Shown piece by piece: positions 6,281 to 7,640 of a stretch of 7,640 nucleotides of DNA. The stretch spans positions 1 to 7,640 of the forward strand of contig JAOUPZ010000142.1 in NCBI GenBank assembly GCA_029879595.1, in the 5' to 3' direction. How positions within the stretch are numbered: the stretch's first letter is position 1; the number at the start of each line of letters is the position of its first letter. The notes beneath the pieces were generated by a model. That model searched no databases. It worked only from the letters and a program-made list of their open reading frames with translations, and was not told where the DNA came from. The position numbers and the translations under genes are program-made. The DNA is from Deltaproteobacteria bacterium (lineage in GTDB: Bacteria > SAR324 > JACQKK01).

Positions 6281-6358
6281 TCTGCCGGGGCGTTTTTGCC
6301 GGTGGAATTTTTTCCAGGATAAATATGCATTTTTCCCAGGAAGGTGAGGCTGTTTGGT

Positions 6359-6387
6359 GTGAAATTTGATTGTCATTAACATATGAA
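6359..6387 (+). promoter_or_regulatory. Weak candidate housekeeping promoter for csrA
   Basis: GTGAAA (6359-6364) and TATGAA (6382-6387) each match four of six positions of the sigma-70 -35 and -10 hexamers and are separated by the preferred 17 nt, in a locally AT-rich stretch. It would give csrA-fliW a transcript of its own, with a leader near 135 nt. The match is modest. Confidence 0.25.
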
Positions 6388-6401
6388 TGGTCCGGTTCAG
6401 T

Positions 6402-6419
6402 CTCCCCAGGGATGAGGAG
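6402..6419 (+). promoter_or_regulatory. Candidate CsrA-binding hairpin in the csrA leader
   Basis: CTCC (6402-6405) pairs with GGAG (6416-6419), leaving the loop CCAGGGATGA. That loop matches eight of ten positions of the CsrA selection consensus RTACARGGATGT when aligned over ACARGGATGT. Placement upstream of csrA itself suggests autoregulation. Inference from motif and fold only. Confidence 0.4.
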
Positions 6420-6480
6420 GAAAGAACACAGGCGGGAGCATGGGCTTTCCGCCGCCCGCTAGACCGGGTTCGGATCGGAA

Positions 6481-6496
6481 GGCTGCCAGAGCAGCC
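6481..6496 (+). other. Perfect hairpin in the csrA leader
   Basis: GGCTGC (6481-6486) and GCAGCC (6491-6496) form a 6-bp stem with a CAGA tetraloop, 22 nt before the csrA ribosome-binding site. Two GGA triplets (6472 and 6477) lie just upstream, so the hairpin may help present them or insulate the start region. Confidence 0.45.
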
Positions 6497-6528
6497 GGTG
6501 CATTTACCAGAAACGCCAGGAGGCAACC

Positions 6529-6762
6529 ATGCTGATTCTGACAAGGAAGTCAGGAGAAAGCATCACGATTGGTGATGAGATAAAGATTCAGGTGATTGAG
6601 ATCAAGGGCAAGCAGGTCCGTTTGGGGATCGAAGCGCCCAAGAAATACGCCATTCACCGTGAGGAAGTCTATATACGAATCCAGGAGGAGAACAAGCGCG
6701 CGGCCTCCAAGGCCCCGCTGACGCTCAAGTCCATAGGAGACCTTTGGAAGAAGAAGACCTGA
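6529..6762 (+). CDS. csrA: CsrA/RsmA, RNA-binding translational regulator
   Basis: CsrA is a small dimeric protein that binds GGA-containing leaders and usually blocks ribosome access. The N-terminus MLILTRKSGESITIGDEI and the core GKQVRLGIEAPKKYAIHREE are diagnostic. Leu4, Arg6 and Arg44, the known RNA-contact residues, are all present. At 77 residues it is longer than the 61-residue E. coli protein. The extra C-terminal part (from about residue 56, ending LKSIGDLWKKKT) matches the longer form seen in bacteria that also have FliW, where the extension takes part in FliW binding. AGGAGG at 6518-6523 is 5 nt before the ATG, a strong ribosome-binding site that also contains a GGA. fliW follows after 97 nt. 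Confidence 0.97.
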   Translation: MLILTRKSGESITIGDEIKIQVIEIKGKQVRLGIEAPKKYAIHREEVYIRIQEENKRAASKAPLTLKSIGDLWKKKT

Positions 6763-6859
6763 GGTCATTCCAAGGGAGGCGCAGGCAGCAAACGCGGTCG
6801 TTGGTTGAATTAATCAGCCCGGCTTCGCTTGTACAAACCATTAAAGCAGGATGATGAAC

Positions 6860-7366
6860 ATGAAAATTCAAACCACACGATTCGGCACGATCGATGTCCA
6901 GGAGGATCAGGTGATCACCCTGGTGGAGGGAATGCTCGGGTTTACGGAATGTACCCGGTTTGTCTTGATGGATGATGAAATTGGCGAGCCGTTCCAGTGG
7001 CTGCAATCGCTGGATATCCCCTCGCTGGCCTTTGTGGTCATCGATCCGTCGATTATTCTTCCCAACTATCATTTCTCGGTGAAGAAGGATCAGATCAAGC
7101 CTTTGGAAACCAAGAAGGTCGAGGAACTGCAGGTATATGTCATCGTCACCATGTCCTCGGATATTCTGGATGTGACGGTGAACCTCCAGGGCCCCCTGGT
7201 TGTGAACAAGAACACGAATGTGGGCATTCAGATCGTTCTGAACGACCCCAAGTTCAGCACCAGGCATTCGCTGTTTACCGACCAGCCGGAGACCGAGCAG
7301 GAGGTCATCGAGGCTGTGAAGAAGGAAAACAAGGTCGCATCCCAGCGCGTGGCCATCGCCGGGTAG
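6860..7366 (+). CDS. fliW: FliW, flagellar assembly factor and CsrA antagonist
   Basis: FliW binds CsrA and relieves its repression of flagellin mRNA. Free flagellin competes for FliW, so flagellin translation follows flagellin export. The 168-residue product shows the family pattern: MKIQTTRFGTIDVQEDQVIT at the start, EGMLGF at residues 23-28, PFQWLQS then LAFVVIDP at 44-63, and NLQGPLVVN plus a late RHSLF. It is slightly longer than Bacillus FliW (about 143). In-frame ATGs lie at 6851, 6854 and 6860. The last is chosen because AGCAGG at 6845-6850 then has 9-nt spacing and the product begins MKI as most FliW proteins do. Its pairing with csrA is the standard arrangement. Confidence 0.96.
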   Translation: MKIQTTRFGTIDVQEDQVITLVEGMLGFTECTRFVLMDDEIGEPFQWLQSLDIPSLAFVVIDPSIILPNYHFSVKKDQIKPLETKKVEELQVYVIVTMSSDILDVTVNLQGPLVVNKNTNVGIQIVLNDPKFSTRHSLFTDQPETEQEVIEAVKKENKVASQRVAIAG

Positions 7367-7395
7367 GCGGGTCCGCCGGTCCTTCATGGGCCGCG

Positions 7396-7438
7396 GCCGG
7401 TATTCCGGCTACTCGTAGAGTCAGGCTTGGTTTGACTC
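7396..7438 (+). other. Two hairpins in the fliW 3' untranslated region
   Basis: GCCGG (7396-7400) and CCGGC (7405-7409) form a perfect stem around TATT. GAGTCA (7418-7423) and TGACTC (7433-7438) form a second around nine bases. A 10-bp palindrome, GGCCGCGGCC at 7389-7398, overlaps the first. None has a T-run. They lie in the 143 nt between the fliW stop and the terminator and probably only shape the mRNA 3' end. Confidence 0.35.
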
Positions 7439-7509
7439 GTGCCGCGCCTCCGCACGACCTTTCAGGGCTGTTGTAAAAGTAATCAAGGAATACTGCCGTT
7501 AGTTTGATG

Positions 7510-7545
7510 GGCCGGAAAGCGTTTAAGCTTCCGGCCTTTTTTTTT
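7510..7545 (+). terminator. Intrinsic terminator of the csrA-fliW transcript
   Basis: GGCCGGAA (7510-7517) pairs with TTCCGGCC (7529-7536). After a single bulged A, GC (7519-7520) pairs with GC (7527-7528), closing a GTTTAA loop. Nine T follow directly at 7537-7545. This is a textbook rho-independent terminator and the clearest transcript end in the window. Confidence 0.93.
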
Positions 7546-7566
7546 GCCGCTGCGCCGTTCTGCCGC

Positions 7567-7597
7567 CCTGCCGCTGTGCTGTCCTGCCGCTGTGCTG
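7567..7597 (+). repeat. 15-bp tandem direct repeat
   Basis: CCTGCCGCTGTGCTG occurs at 7567-7581 and again at 7583-7597, identical in both copies, with a period of 16 bp. It lies just downstream of the terminator in a CTG/CCG-rich stretch. No coding frame was recognised here. Confidence 0.7.
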
Positions 7598-7618
7598 CAG
7601 CGCGGGTCTGCGGCACAG
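7590..7618 (+). repeat. 11-bp inverted repeat
   Basis: CTGTGCTGCAG (7590-7600) pairs with CTGCGGCACAG (7608-7618), with one G-T pair, around a 7-nt loop. The other repeat copies nest around it: CTGTGC at 7574-7579 could pair with GCACAG at 7624-7629. It has no following T-run, so it does not look like a terminator. Confidence 0.5.
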
Positions 7619-7640
7619 TAAGGGCACAGTAAGGGGCACA
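7612..7640 (+). repeat. 11-bp tandem repeat running to the window edge
   Basis: GGCACAGTAAG occurs at 7612-7622 and 7623-7633. A partial third copy, GGCACA, begins at 7635 and is cut by the window end. The array may continue beyond the window. Its role is unknown. Confidence 0.6.

Larger units (their letters stand above)
6281..6528 (+). promoter_or_regulatory. csrA leader region rich in GGA triplets
   Basis: The 248 nt between flgL and csrA hold no gene. They contain ten GGA triplets, starting at 6304, 6317, 6339, 6410, 6416, 6419, 6435, 6472, 6477 and 6519, roughly twice what the base composition would give. The last lies in the csrA ribosome-binding site. Several sit in or beside hairpins: CTCC/GGAG 6402-6419, GGCGG/CCGCC 6431-6453 and GGCTGC/GCAGCC 6481-6496. 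This resembles a CsrA-autoregulated leader, as known for E. coli csrA. A short imperfect hairpin followed by six T at 6308-6313 could be a weak flgL terminator. Confidence 0.45.

Noticed and set aside
6284..6313. Terminator-like hairpin plus six T after flgL
   Set aside because: The stem is only about 5 bp with a 2-nt bulge and the T-run is separated from it by five bases. Mentioned under the csrA leader but not called as a terminator.
7475..7502. Sigma-28-like AAAAGTAA...GCCGTTAG after fliW
   Set aside because: Spacing is 12 instead of 11 and the transcript would start right at the terminator stem, so it would make nothing useful.

Overview
This window is a stretch of a flagellar gene cluster, with every recognisable gene on the + strand. 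In order: the 3' end of an unidentified gene, flgI (P-ring), a short rod-binding flgJ, flgM (anti-sigma-28), flgN (chaperone), flgK and flgL (hook-filament junction proteins), csrA and fliW. FlgI implies an outer membrane, so the host is Gram-negative. The order flgI-flgJ-flgM-flgN-flgK-flgL-csrA-fliW, with csrA-fliW beside flgKL, and the moderately high GC with strong G/C third positions fit a deltaproteobacterial (Desulfobacterota, perhaps Desulfovibrionales-like) genome. That placement rests on recalled gene order, not on a database search.

Layout: 1-168 is the tail of an upstream gene. 248-1792 holds flgI and flgJ, the last genes of a basal-body operon, ending in a small hairpin. A near-consensus sigma-28 promoter lies at 1850-1876 (all eight consensus bases in the -35 element). 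It should drive flgM through a leader of about 155 nt that folds on paper into several hairpins, one of which shows a GGA in its loop like a CsrA site. A 359-nt non-coding stretch full of hairpins separates flgM from flgN. flgN, flgK and flgL follow, with a strong GC hairpin plus T-run just before flgK. A 248-nt leader with ten GGA triplets precedes csrA. fliW is followed by a clear intrinsic terminator (7510-7545). The last 75 bases hold short tandem and inverted repeats.

How the genes work together: sigma-28 is held by FlgM until the hook is finished and FlgM is exported. FlgN delivers FlgK and FlgL, which form the junction on which the filament grows. CsrA represses translation of target mRNAs, classically flagellin. 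FliW binds CsrA and is itself titrated by flagellin, so the csrA-fliW pair couples flagellin synthesis to export. The window thus carries two checkpoints, one transcriptional (FlgM) and one post-transcriptional (CsrA/FliW). The candidate CsrA-type sites in the flgM and csrA leaders suggest, by inference only, that the two are wired together. No mobile element, CRISPR array, tRNA or rRNA was seen, and no wholly new gene system. The unusual content is in the structured non-coding stretches.
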